Assembly: GCA_020637515.1 (NCBI GenBank)
Contig: JACKKG010000001.1
Span: 1,518,501 to 1,582,500, forward strand
From: Rhodobacter sp.
Lineage (GTDB): Bacteria; Pseudomonadota; Alphaproteobacteria; Rhodobacterales; Rhodobacteraceae
Length of the DNA: 64,000 bases
Direction: 5' to 3'
This document shows, piece after piece, positions 17,227-25,627 of the stretch. The stretch's first letter is position 1; each line of letters starts with the position of its first letter. The notes under the pieces were generated by a model, which saw nothing but the letters and a program-made list of their open reading frames with translations, searched no databases and was not told the DNA's origin. A program made the translations under genes and the position numbers.

Positions 17227-17387
17227 TTGCCGATCCCCGGCCTGATTGTCAGGCATTCACTGGCGGCCGGCCGCGGCAACAACCGCTGATGCCGGGCCCA
17301 TGGTGTTCGAAAAGGCGCGGTCACCGGCCCCGAACCCGCGGGTCAGCTCCCTTGGTGGTTGAATTTCGTAAAGCCGGGGCTGCGCTT

Positions 17388-17471
17388 CTTTGTGCCGGAA
17401 ATATCCTCGGGGGTATCCAAAGGGGGTGGAAAACCCCCTTTGGCGGGGGGTGCGGGGGGCTGGCCCCCCGC
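17388..17471 (+). repeat. dispersed palindromic repeat, copy A
   Basis: 84-bp element, 82/84 identical to the reverse complement of copy B at 31231-31314. Structure: CTTTGTGC, NNN, AAATATCC, then an 11-bp stem CCAAAGGGGGT (17417-17427) / ACCCCCTTTGG (17433-17443), then GCGGGGGG, CTGG, CCCCCCGC (17452-17471). It lies between the DUF6456 stop and the trpD stop, a convergent gap of 304 nt in which no gene is seen; the other 160 nt before the repeat show nothing I can name. The two stems could end transcription from both sides. Confidence 0.85.
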
Positions 17472-17530
17472 GACCTCGTCCCTGTCGGGCCGCTCTCCCG
17501 TCGGGCCGATCGCCCTCGGACCGCCCGACC

Positions 17531-18544
17531 TCAGACCGGCAGCATCCGTGCCAGACCGCCCACCTTGGCCGCCGCCGCACCCGAGGCGATCGCCTCGCGC
17601 GCCATGCGCACGCCGTCGGTCAACGCGCCGACCCGGTCCGCCACCACCAGCGCGGCGGCGGCGTTCAGCAGAACCGCGTCACGATAGGCGGGCCGCCCGC
17701 CGCCCGACAGCACCGCTTTCAGCTCGGCCGCGTTCGTGGCCGGATCGCCCCCCAGCAGGTCCTCGAACGGATGCACGGGCAGGCCGGCATCCTCGGGCGC
17801 GACGGTGAATTCGCGCAATTGTCCGCCCTCCAGCGCCACCACCAGGGACGGGGCGGCAATGGACAATTCGTCCGTTCCGTCGCCGCCATGCACCAGCCAC
17901 GCCTTTTCCGATCCCAGCGCCTTCAGCACCTCGGCCATGGGGCGGATCAGATCGGCCGAGAATGCGCCGGTCAGTTGCCGCCTGACCCCGGCCGGGTTGG
18001 TCAGCGGGCCCAGGATGTTGAAGATCGTCCGCGTCCCCAGTTCGGCCCGCACCGGGCCGACATGGCGCATGGCGGGATGATGCATCGGCGCCATCATGAA
18101 GCCGATGCCGACCTGGGTCAGCGCCTTTTCGACTTCGGCCGCGCCGACCATGACGTTGATGCCCAGTGCGCCCAGGGCATCCGCCGCCCCCGATTTCGAA
18201 CTGAGGTTGCGATTGCCATGCTTGGCCACCGGAACGCCCGCCCCCGCGACCACAAAGGCCGTCGCGGTCGAGATGTTCAGCGTGCCCTTGCCGTCGCCGC
18301 CGGTGCCGACGATATCCATCGCCCCCCGGGGTGCCGAGACCTTGACGCAACGGGCGCGCATCACGGCGGCGGCGGCGGCGTATTCGTCCACCGTTTCGCC
18401 CCGGGTGCGCAGCGTCATCAGGAAGCCGCCCATCTGCGCCGGGGTCGCGTCGCCGGCGAACAGGATCGAAAACGCCTCCTCGGCCTCGGGCCGGGTCAGC
18501 GGGCGTTCGGCGGCGGTGGCGATCAGGGTCTTGATGGTGCTCAT
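17531..18544 (-). CDS. trpD: anthranilate phosphoribosyltransferase
   Basis: 337 residues, the usual length. It transfers phosphoribose from PRPP to anthranilate in tryptophan synthesis. The PRPP-binding loop GTGGDGKGTLNIST and KHGNRNLSSKSGAADALGALGI, with the family's metal/anthranilate residues, are visible, and the C-terminal half carries the usual MRHVGPVRAELGTRTIFNILGPLTNP. The start overlaps the trpG stop by 4 nt (ATGA), so the two are translationally coupled. trpC, usually next in the lineage, is 6.3 kb away on the other strand, which is unexpected. Confidence 0.96.
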   Translation of the reverse strand: MSTIKTLIATAAERPLTRPEAEEAFSILFAGDATPAQMGGFLMTLRTRGETVDEYAAAAAVMRARCVKVSAPRGAMDIVGTGGDGKGTLNISTATAFVVAGAGVPVAKHGNRNLSSKSGAADALGALGINVMVGAAEVEKALTQVGIGFMMAPMHHPAMRHVGPVRAELGTRTIFNILGPLTNPAGVRRQLTGAFSADLIRPMAEVLKALGSEKAWLVHGGDGTDELSIAAPSLVVALEGGQLREFTVAPEDAGLPVHPFEDLLGGDPATNAAELKAVLSGGGRPAYRDAVLLNAAAALVVADRVGALTDGVRMAREAIASGAAAAKVGGLARMLPV

Positions 18545-19122
18545 GCCGGGGCCTTCGCGCTGTCCAGGAAATTGCGCAGCATGGCGTGGCCGTGCTGCGA
18601 GGCGATGCTTTCGGGGTGGAACTGCACCCCCTCGATCGGCAGATCGCGATGCCTGAGCCCCATGATCATGCCACTGTCCAGCCAGGCGGTCACCTCAAGG
18701 CAATCGGGCAGGCTGTCGCGGTCCACGATCAGCGAATGATACCGCGTGGCCTCCAGCGGCGAGGGCAGGCCCTGGAACAGGCCCTGTCCGGCGTGATGCA
18801 TGGTGCCCAGCTTGCCGTGGACGATCTCGCCCGCGCGCACCACCTTGCCACCAAAGGCCTGGCCGATGGTCTGGTGCCCCAGGCAGACCCCCAGCAGCGG
18901 GAGGCGGGCCTCGGCCGCGGCAGCGACCAGCGGCAGGCAGATGCCGGCCTGGTCGGGGTCGCACGGCCCGGGGCTGAGGACGATCGCATCGGCGCCCATC
19001 GCCATCGCCTGTTGCACGTCCAGCGCGTCGTTGCGGCGGACCACGACCTCGGCACCAAGTTCGCCGAAATAATGCACGAGGTTGTAGGTAAAGCTGTCGT
19101 AATTGTCGATGAGCAGCAGCAT
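18541..19122 (-). CDS. trpG: anthranilate synthase glutaminase component
   Basis: 193 residues of class-I glutamine amidotransferase fold. Catalytic cysteine in LLGVCLGHQTIGQAFGG, and the closing H-x-E (GVQFHPESI), are visible. It supplies ammonia from glutamine to TrpE for anthranilate formation. Some relatives also serve folate synthesis (PabA), but coupling to trpD by a 4-nt overlap supports the tryptophan role. trpE is not in the window. Divergent from the deacetylase-like gene over a 132-nt gap with no recognisable attenuator. Confidence 0.94.
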   Translation of the reverse strand: MLLLIDNYDSFTYNLVHYFGELGAEVVVRRNDALDVQQAMAMGADAIVLSPGPCDPDQAGICLPLVAAAAEARLPLLGVCLGHQTIGQAFGGKVVRAGEIVHGKLGTMHHAGQGLFQGLPSPLEATRYHSLIVDRDSLPDCLEVTAWLDSGMIMGLRHRDLPIEGVQFHPESIASQHGHAMLRNFLDSAKAPA

Positions 19123-19254
19123 GGCGGGGTCCGGTCCTGATCGGGGCGTCCCCTACATGCAACCGCCCATGCGGCAGGGTCAAGCCCGCGCGGGGGTTCA
19201 ACCTTCCGGCCGAGGCTGTATACTGGCGCCAATTCGGCGGTCAGCGAGGGTGCC

Positions 19255-21309
19255 ATGGGCGGGTTCATCAAGGGGATCGTCACGGGCGCGGTCAGCTTCG
19301 TGCTGGGGTTCGCCGTGTTGTCGGTGGTTCTGCCGGTCGAGGACCCCGCGCCCGCACCCGACGCGCAGGCCGCGCCGGACACGCAGGCCGCGCCGGACAC
19401 GCAGGCCGCACCGGACACGCAGGCCGCACAGACCGCTCAGGCCGCACAGACCGCTCAGGCCGCACAGACCGCGCAGACCGCGCCGGACGAGGATCTGGCC
19501 GTCGTCGCCCAGCCGGAAACCCTGTTGCCGCAGTCCGACGCCGCGCCGACGGAACTGGCCTCGCCCGTGACCGCAGATGGGCCCGCGGACGCGGCGGTGG
19601 ATACGCCGGCAGCGACGGCGCCTCCGTCCGAGGGCGCGCTCCCTCTCGCGCAACCCCTCGTCCCGGACGGGACCGCCCCCGCCGAAACGGCCCGGCAATC
19701 CCAGCCTGCCGACACACTGCCAGGCGCCGAGCCCGCCGTGGCCCCACCGCAGGCCCCGGTCGAAGCGGTCCTGCCCCCGGGGGATGTCGCGACGGATATT
19801 CCCCGGCCGCTGGAGCCCGTGGCCCCGGATGCGCCGGTTGCTGCGGCGCCCGCCGCGCCGCCGCTGGCCGGGCTGGCCGACGCCCCGGTGGGTTCCGCGG
19901 ACGACGTCCGGGTCCCGGCGGTTCCGGCGGTGGCACCGTCGCCCGCCGACTCCGCGCTGGAATCGGTGCCTGAACCGGCGCCGGTCGTGCCCGCCGTGGA
20001 CGAGGCGTCGGCCGTCACGGATCCCGCGCCGGTGGCCGACGCCCCGGTCAGCAGCCCGCCAGAGAGCGATGCGCAGGCCGCGCCCGCCATTCCGCCCTCT
20101 GCCCCGGTCGAGGATGCCGCGCCGCAAGCCGGTTCAACGACCGGCGCTGCCCCGGCCGCGCAAGATGCCCCGGCCGCCGATCCCGTCCCGTCACCCGGCG
20201 CGGCGCCGGACGCGCCAACCGCGGCACCGGACGACGCCCTGCCCGCCGACGCCGGCACGGCCCCCGATCTGCCCGCGCCCGAGACCCCCGCCGCGCCCGC
20301 CGAGGACCCCGTCACGCCGGTGCCCGCCCAGGTTCTGCCGCCGAGCGAGCCCACCTTGCCTTTGGGCCCCGCCCAGCCCGGCCTCGCGCCCGCGCCTCGG
20401 GCCCCGCACACACCGCGCGGCCCGCGTGTCATGTCCTTGCCCGGAGAGGGCAGCGGCGGGACCGTGCGCCGGCGGGCCGGGGTTGTCGCCGTAGCCGAAC
20501 CCCGCACCGTCGAAGGCGTGACCATCGGCCGCCTGCCCAGCATCGGCGCGCCTGTCGCGACACCCGGCGACGCCACCGCCTCGGATGCCATCGCCGCAGC
20601 GGCTGCGGCGCCGGCAAGCGACGCCGAAGCCGATCCCGCGCGGCCCGCCTGGCAACGCAACGGCGTCACGGTGGACCTGCCGCAAGGCGCGCGCGCCCTG
20701 GGGGTGGTCCTGCTCGACGATGCGCGGGCTGAATTGGATGTGATGGCCCTGCCGTTCGCGGTGACCGTGGCGCTCGATCCCTACGATCCCGACGCGCCGC
20801 GCCGCGCCGCCGGCTATCGCAACGCCGGGCACGAGGTTGCGCTGCTGGCCAGCGCGCTGCCGGTCGGCGCGACGCCGGCCGACATCGCCGTGACACTGGA
20901 AAGCTGGCGGCACGCGTTTCCCGATACCGCCGAACTGATGGATGTGCCGGTGAACGGTGTCGGGTCCAACCGGGCGTTGGCCCGCACCCTGGCCGAGATG
21001 GCGGCGCCCGAGGGCTACGGCCTGATCGTGCAGCGCGACGGTGTCGATGCGCTGTTCCAGGCCGCGCGCGCCAATTCCATGGCGGTCGTGCCCGTCTACC
21101 GGGTGCTGGACGACACCGGGCAGGGCGCGATGACGCTGCGCCGCCTGCTGGACCGGGCTGCGTTCGAGGCACAGCGCCGCAACGGAATCCTGATTGTCGG
21201 TTCGGCCGGGCAGGCCGAAACCCTGGCGGCGCTGAGCAGCTATGCCCAGGGCGCCGGACGCGAGGGGGTCGTGCTGGCTCCGGCCTCGGCGGTGCTGGAG
21301 ACGCCCTGA
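19255..21309 (+). CDS. YibQ-like divergent polysaccharide deacetylase with long Pro/Ala linker
   Basis: 684 residues. One N-terminal membrane segment (about 7-27) anchors a roughly 430-residue Ala/Pro/Asp/Glu-rich low-complexity region, and the family domain begins near residue 478 (GARALGVVLLDD) and runs to the end. This domain belongs to the divergent polysaccharide deacetylase (YibQ, formerly DUF610) family, usually periplasmic and linked to the cell envelope. The N-terminal linker includes seven six-residue repeats. Start ATG 19255 lies at the membrane segment. The domain is clear; the substrate is not known. The linker is longer than I would expect for the family. Confidence 0.8.
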   Translation: MGGFIKGIVTGAVSFVLGFAVLSVVLPVEDPAPAPDAQAAPDTQAAPDTQAAPDTQAAQTAQAAQTAQAAQTAQTAPDEDLAVVAQPETLLPQSDAAPTELASPVTADGPADAAVDTPAATAPPSEGALPLAQPLVPDGTAPAETARQSQPADTLPGAEPAVAPPQAPVEAVLPPGDVATDIPRPLEPVAPDAPVAAAPAAPPLAGLADAPVGSADDVRVPAVPAVAPSPADSALESVPEPAPVVPAVDEASAVTDPAPVADAPVSSPPESDAQAAPAIPPSAPVEDAAPQAGSTTGAAPAAQDAPAADPVPSPGAAPDAPTAAPDDALPADAGTAPDLPAPETPAAPAEDPVTPVPAQVLPPSEPTLPLGPAQPGLAPAPRAPHTPRGPRVMSLPGEGSGGTVRRRAGVVAVAEPRTVEGVTIGRLPSIGAPVATPGDATASDAIAAAAAAPASDAEADPARPAWQRNGVTVDLPQGARALGVVLLDDARAELDVMALPFAVTVALDPYDPDAPRRAAGYRNAGHEVALLASALPVGATPADIAVTLESWRHAFPDTAELMDVPVNGVGSNRALARTLAEMAAPEGYGLIVQRDGVDALFQAARANSMAVVPVYRVLDDTGQGAMTLRRLLDRAAFEAQRRNGILIVGSAGQAETLAALSSYAQGAGREGVVLAPASAVLETP
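19354..19479 (+). repeat. seven 18-bp tandem repeats inside the YibQ-like gene
   Basis: Seven in-frame 18-bp units encode APDAQA, APDTQA three times, AQTAQA twice and AQTAQT. They are near-identical at DNA level, so copy number may vary by slippage without shifting the frame. They lie in the linker just after the membrane anchor. Confidence 0.85.
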
Positions 21310-21343
21310 ACTGCCCCCGGGAAAACGCGCCCTCAGGCGGCGT

Positions 21344-22714
21344 TCAGGCGCGTCCCGTCAGCCGATTGCCGATCGCGGCCAGCCGCGAGGGGCCACCGCC
21401 GCGGGCCTCGGCGCGGTCGGCGGCGGCGAACAGGCGATACATGCTGCGCACCCCCAGCCAGCGCAGGGGCTCGGGCTCCCATTTGCGGACCCGGCGATTG
21501 ACCCAAGGTAGCGCCGTCAGGTCGGTTTCGCGCCCCAGGACCAGGTCCGCCAGGGTGCGCCCGGCCAAATTGGCGGTGCTGACACCGGTGCCGACATAGC
21601 CCCCGGCCCAGCCGATCCCGTCCGCGCCCAGCCCGACCGTGGCGCACCAGTCGCGCGGCACGCCCAGCACACCGCACCAGGCGTGGTCGATCCGCGCCTG
21701 GCGCGCCGCCGGAAAGTGCCGGTGCAGGATCGCTGTCAGCCGGCGGATCGTCTCGGGGTCCGGCACGCCGTCACGGTCCAGCCGCGAGCCCCAACGATAG
21801 GGCACTCCGCGCGCGCCGACGGCGATTCGGCCCTCGCGGGTGCGCTGGCAGTAGCAATAGGCATGGTCGAAATCGCCCAGGATCTCATGGCCATCCCAGC
21901 CGATGCGGGCCCAGGTTTCGGGCGGCAGGGGTTCGGTGACAATCTGGGCCGAGTTGAGCGGCAGCCAGGCGCGCCGGTGTCCGGGCAGGGTGGCGGTGAA
22001 CCCTTCGGTGCAGCGCAGCACGATCGGCGCGCGCACCTGGCCCGCGGCGGTCGTCACCACGCCGGGCGCGATGCCCGTGACCTCGGTCCCCTCATGGATC
22101 GTCACGCCGCGCCGTTCCACGGCCTCGGCCAGTCCGCGCACCAGTTTCGCGGGCTGGATACGCGCGGTCCCGCGCACCACCATCGCGCCCGTCACCCCGG
22201 GGATGGTGACGCGGGCGCGGGTCTCGGCGGCGTCCAGCGTCTGAATGCGCGCACCCTCGCCCCAATGCGCGCGGTGCCGGGCCTCGGCCACAAGGCGGGT
22301 CTGCTGGGCGGGGTTCGTGGCCACCATCAATTCGTCGCAGCGCCGGATATCGGCGTCGATTCCCTCGGCCTCGGCCACGGCGATCACGGCATCCACGGTG
22401 CCCATCATCGCCCGGACCATGGCGCGCACCGCGTCGGGGCCGCTCGAGGCGGCATAGCGGTCGTGGTTCCAGGCGAAACCGCCCGACAGCCAGCCACCAT
22501 TCCGCCCTGAGGCGCCATAGCCCGCAAAGTGCTTTTCCAGCACCGTGACCCGCAGTCCCGGCGCAGCCTGCATCAGCGCATAGGCGGCCCACAGCCCGGT
22601 ATACCCCGCGCCGATGATGGCCACGTCCGCCTCGGCCGGGCCTTGCAACGGGGGGCGCCGGGCGCCGGGCAGCCCGATGTCCGCATACCAGAACGAGACG
22701 CCGCCGGTCTTCAT
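21344..22714 (-). CDS. FAD-dependent amino-acid/amine oxidase (DAO family)
   Basis: 456 residues from ATG 22714, which overlaps the stop of the upstream racemase gene by 4 nt. The FAD fold ADVAIIGAGYTGLWAAY (about 29-45), YGASGRNGGWLSGG and the late GGYVGTGVSTANLAGR are typical of the DAO/PuuB (gamma-glutamylputrescine oxidase-like) group. It should oxidise a secondary or primary amine or amino acid with oxygen or another acceptor. The substrate is unknown; its partners here, a CaiB-like protein and a glycerophosphodiesterase, do not suggest one pathway. The frame is open further upstream but that part overlaps the racemase gene. Confidence 0.85.
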   Translation of the reverse strand: MKTGGVSFWYADIGLPGARRPPLQGPAEADVAIIGAGYTGLWAAYALMQAAPGLRVTVLEKHFAGYGASGRNGGWLSGGFAWNHDRYAASSGPDAVRAMVRAMMGTVDAVIAVAEAEGIDADIRRCDELMVATNPAQQTRLVAEARHRAHWGEGARIQTLDAAETRARVTIPGVTGAMVVRGTARIQPAKLVRGLAEAVERRGVTIHEGTEVTGIAPGVVTTAAGQVRAPIVLRCTEGFTATLPGHRRAWLPLNSAQIVTEPLPPETWARIGWDGHEILGDFDHAYCYCQRTREGRIAVGARGVPYRWGSRLDRDGVPDPETIRRLTAILHRHFPAARQARIDHAWCGVLGVPRDWCATVGLGADGIGWAGGYVGTGVSTANLAGRTLADLVLGRETDLTALPWVNRRVRKWEPEPLRWLGVRSMYRLFAAADRAEARGGGPSRLAAIGNRLTGRA

Positions 22715-23796
22715 TCCAGGCCCAGGTCGCGCAGGATCGACGCGCGATCCGCGTCGCGCAGAGGGGCCGGTCCGGGATCGACGAGGCGGCCGTCGAAGCG
22801 CGGCGCGGGACGGGGCATCAGCGCGCCTCCGGCCCGGGTCCAGGTGCCGCGCGCGCCCAGATGGGGATCGGATTCGACCTCGCCCGGGGCAAGCACCGGC
22901 GCGACGCAGGCGTCGCTTTGGGCAAAGAGCGCCGCCCAATGCGCCCGGGGCCGGGTGGCAAACAGCGCCGCCAGCCTGTCCGTGGCGCGCGGCCACAGGG
23001 CGGGGTCGTTCTGACGGGCAAAATCGGGGTCTCCGCTCAGGTTCATCAGGGACAGGAACTCGGCGTAGAACTTGGGCTCCAGGCATTGGACCGACATGTA
23101 GCGCCCGTCGGCGCAGGCGTAGGTGCGTGACCAGTGCGGCCCGTCCAGCATCGAGGCCCCGCGCCGATCCTGAAACCCGCCCCCGGCATACATCGACATG
23201 ATCAGCGCCATCATGTGCGCCGAGCCATCGACAATCGCCGCATCCACAACGGTGCCCTTGCCGCTGCGACCTGCGGCAAGGAGCCCCGCCAGAACGCCCG
23301 CCACCAGATAGAGCGCGCCGCCGCCGATGTCCCCCACCAGCGTGGGCGGCGTGACAGGGGGCTGTCCGGGCACCGAGGCATACCACAGCGCGCCCGAAAG
23401 CCCGGCATAGTTCAGGTCGTGCCCGGCCTGCGTCGCCCGGGGGCCATCCTGCCCCCAGCCGGTCATGCGCCCGTAGACCAGCCGCGGGTTCAGCGCCAGG
23501 GCGTCGGCGGGCCCCAGGCGCAGGCGCTCCATCACGCCGGGGCGGTTGCCCTCGATCAGGGCGTCGGCGCGGGCGATCAAGGCCTCGACTGCGGGACGGT
23601 CGGCGGCGGATTTCAGGTCCAGCGCAATCGCCCGCTTGCCGCGGTCCAAGGGGTTGCTTGCCGGGGCGCCCGGCAGGGGCGGTCCCCCGGGGCGCTGGAC
23701 GCAGATCACCTCGGCCCCCAGGTCGGCCAGCATCATCGCGGCAAAGGGCCCCGGGCCGATGCCCTCGAATTCGACAATCCTCAGTCCCTCAAGCAT
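22711..23796 (-). CDS. CaiB/BaiF-family alpha-methylacyl-CoA racemase-like protein
   Basis: 361 residues, class III CoA-transferase fold. LRIVEFEGIGPGPFAAMMLADLGAEVI at the N-terminus and GHDLNYAGLSGAL near the middle are the pattern of alpha-methylacyl-CoA racemases rather than of oxalate/formyl transferases. It would epimerise 2-methylacyl-CoA for beta-oxidation of branched chains. It is second in a compact three-gene set: the glycerophosphodiesterase stop overlaps its start by 8 nt and its stop overlaps the oxidase start by 4 nt. Confidence 0.83.
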   Translation of the reverse strand: MLEGLRIVEFEGIGPGPFAAMMLADLGAEVICVQRPGGPPLPGAPASNPLDRGKRAIALDLKSAADRPAVEALIARADALIEGNRPGVMERLRLGPADALALNPRLVYGRMTGWGQDGPRATQAGHDLNYAGLSGALWYASVPGQPPVTPPTLVGDIGGGALYLVAGVLAGLLAAGRSGKGTVVDAAIVDGSAHMMALIMSMYAGGGFQDRRGASMLDGPHWSRTYACADGRYMSVQCLEPKFYAEFLSLMNLSGDPDFARQNDPALWPRATDRLAALFATRPRAHWAALFAQSDACVAPVLAPGEVESDPHLGARGTWTRAGGALMPRPAPRFDGRLVDPGPAPLRDADRASILRDLGLE

Positions 23797-24550
23797 GGCG
23801 TTCCTTTCCTTGTCCCCGTGCGCGTAACACCTGGTTCAGGACCGTGGGGCGGTCGGTCATGATCGCGTCCACCCCCATGTCCAGAAGCCGGTGCATGTCG
23901 GCGGCGTCGTCCACAGTCCAGACCTGAACCTGTATCCCCCGCCGGTGCGCGGCTCGCAGGAAACGCGGCGTCACAACCGGAATGTCGCGCCAGACGCAGG
24001 GCACCTGCACCACCCGGAACGGCGCGGCGCGAAAAGGCAGGCCCCAACCCGCCAGCCAGAGCCCCAGCACCCCGCCAAAGGCCGGCGACCAGCACAGCCC
24101 CTCGCCCAGCAAGGCGCGCAGCCGGGCGGTGCGGGACGCGTCAAAGCTGCCGACGCAGATGCGGTCCAGAACGCCCAGATCGCGTACCAGCCGCGCCAGC
24201 GGCTCGACCACCGCGTCGGACTTGGCCTCGATGTTGACGAACAGGTCGGGGTGGGCCTCGAACAGGTCGGACAGCAGCGGGATCGCGGCCCCTCCATGGG
24301 TGCGGATCCGGCCCAGTTCGGCGCGCGACAGGGCTGCGATGGCGCGCGGATCACCCGCCATCCGCGCCAGGGTCGGGTCGTGATGGATCGCCACCGCCCC
24401 GTCCGCGGTCAGATGCACATCCGTCTCGACATGCGTGAAACCGATCCGCACGGCATTCGCAAAGGCGGGAAGGGTGTTCTCCTCGGCTTCGAGCGAGCCA
24501 CCGCGATGGGCGATGGCAATGGGGCGGGGATGATCGAGAAACGCGTGCAT
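23789..24550 (-). CDS. glycerophosphodiester phosphodiesterase
   Basis: 253 residues, GDPD fold. The family motif AIAHRGGSLEAEENTLPAF (H-R ... E-N-T) begins near residue 13, followed by HVETDVHLTADGAVAIHHDP, giving the metal/acid-base residues E, D and H. It hydrolyses glycerophosphodiesters to glycerol-3-phosphate and an alcohol and is probably cytosolic, with no signal peptide. First gene of a leftward three-gene set. The upstream gap to trpC (24551-24826) holds two repeat copies in opposite orientation. Confidence 0.9.
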   Translation of the reverse strand: MHAFLDHPRPIAIAHRGGSLEAEENTLPAFANAVRIGFTHVETDVHLTADGAVAIHHDPTLARMAGDPRAIAALSRAELGRIRTHGGAAIPLLSDLFEAHPDLFVNIEAKSDAVVEPLARLVRDLGVLDRICVGSFDASRTARLRALLGEGLCWSPAFGGVLGLWLAGWGLPFRAAPFRVVQVPCVWRDIPVVTPRFLRAAHRRGIQVQVWTVDDAADMHRLLDMGVDAIMTDRPTVLNQVLRARGQGKERHA

Positions 24551-24602
24551 CCGGCTATCTTGCGCGCATTCCCGGCCCTGTCGAGGGGGGAGGGTCCGGA
24601 AC

Positions 24603-24651
24603 CCGGGGGCCAGCCCCCGGACCCCCGGGATATTTGGAGCACAAAGAAGGG
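24603..24651 (-). repeat. dispersed palindromic repeat, copy C (short form)
   Basis: On the minus strand it reads CTTTGTGC, NNN, AAATATCCCGGGGG, then directly the terminal hairpin CCGGGGGC-x2-GCCCCCGG. The middle stem seen in copies A and B is missing. It faces copy D (24675-24742); over 24622-24651 and 24675-24704 the two pair in 27 of 30 positions, forming one large cruciform-type palindrome. Confidence 0.75.
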
Positions 24652-24674
24652 CCGGTTAAGAAAAGGTTAACGCG

Positions 24675-24742
24675 CCCTTCTTTGTGCCGGAAATATCCCG
24701 GGGGGTGAATTCGCGGCACGCGAAGAGGGGGGCTGGCCCCCC
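24675..24742 (+). repeat. dispersed palindromic repeat, copy D (variant)
   Basis: CTTTGTGCCGGAAATATCC continues into CGGGGGG, a unique 20-odd bases, then a GGGGGG, CTGG, CCCCCC hairpin (24727-24742). Oriented head to head with copy C. It lies 85-150 nt upstream of trpC and is transcribed only if the trpC promoter lies left of it. Outside C and D, this 276-nt gap shows no gene. Confidence 0.7.
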
Positions 24743-24826
24743 TTGCCCGACCGGGTCGGCGACACGATGGCTGCTTTCCTTCGTCGTCCGCGCGCGCTAG
24801 TCAGGACCTGCAAGGAGGACCCGGCC

Positions 24827-25627
24827 ATGGCGACCATTCTCGACCGGATCAAGGCATACAAGCTTGAGGAAGTGGCGGCGGCGAAGCGCGCGATCCCGTT
24901 GTCCGACCTCGAATCCGAGGCCCGAAGCGCAGCCGCCCCGCGCGGGTTTGCCCGCGCCTTGCAGGCCGCGTCGGTCCGCGGATACGGGCTGATCGCCGAG
25001 ATCAAGAAGGCCAGCCCGTCGAAAGGCTTGATCCGCGACGACTTCGACCCGCTGTCGCTGGCGCGCGCCTATCAGGCCGGCGGGGCAACCTGCCTGTCGG
25101 TCCTGACCGACGCGCCCAGTTTCCAGGGCGCGCCGGGCTATCTGACAGCCGCGCGCGCCGCGGTGGATCTGCCCTGCCTGCGCAAGGATTTCCTGTATGA
25201 CCCCTATCAGGTGTCCGAGGCCCGGGCCTGGGGCGCCGATTGCATCCTGATCATCATGGCGTCGGTCAGCGATGCCCAGGCGGCCGAGCTCGAGGATGCG
25301 GCGCTGGGCTGGGGCATGGATGCTCTGATCGAGATCCACGACGGTGCCGAACTCGACCGCGCGCTGGCGCTGAAATCGCCGCTGATCGGCGTCAACAACC
25401 GCAATCTGAACACCTTCGAGACCACGTTGGACACCACCCGCCGGCTGGCCGCGCGGGTCCCCGCCGGGCGCACGCTGGTGTCCGAAAGCGGTCTGTTCAC
25501 CCCCGCCGATCTGGCCGACATGGCCGGCCACGGGGCACGCTGTTTCCTGATCGGGGAAAGCCTGATGCGCCAGGCCGATGTCGCCGCGGCGACGCGCGCG
25601 CTATTGGCCGACCCGGTGCCGGCATGA
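24827..25627 (+). CDS. trpC: indole-3-glycerol-phosphate synthase
   Basis: 266 residues, TIM barrel. Visible: LIAEIKKASPSKGLIRDDFDP, CLRKDFLYDPYQV, LIGVNNRNLNTFE and TLVSESGL, the catalytic lysines and substrate-binding residues of the family. It closes the indole ring from carboxyphenylaminodeoxyribulose phosphate. The ATG at 24827 has AAGGAGG 9 nt upstream; the open frame further upstream lacks similarity. It overlaps moaC by 4 nt. In relatives trpC follows trpD; here trpD is 6.3 kb away in opposite orientation. Confidence 0.96.
   Translation: MATILDRIKAYKLEEVAAAKRAIPLSDLESEARSAAAPRGFARALQAASVRGYGLIAEIKKASPSKGLIRDDFDPLSLARAYQAGGATCLSVLTDAPSFQGAPGYLTAARAAVDLPCLRKDFLYDPYQVSEARAWGADCILIIMASVSDAQAAELEDAALGWGMDALIEIHDGAELDRALALKSPLIGVNNRNLNTFETTLDTTRRLAARVPAGRTLVSESGLFTPADLADMAGHGARCFLIGESLMRQADVAAATRALLADPVPA

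Noticed and set aside
19354..19479. CRISPR-like array
   Set aside because: The 18-bp units are contiguous without spacers and are codons of a Pro/Ala linker.
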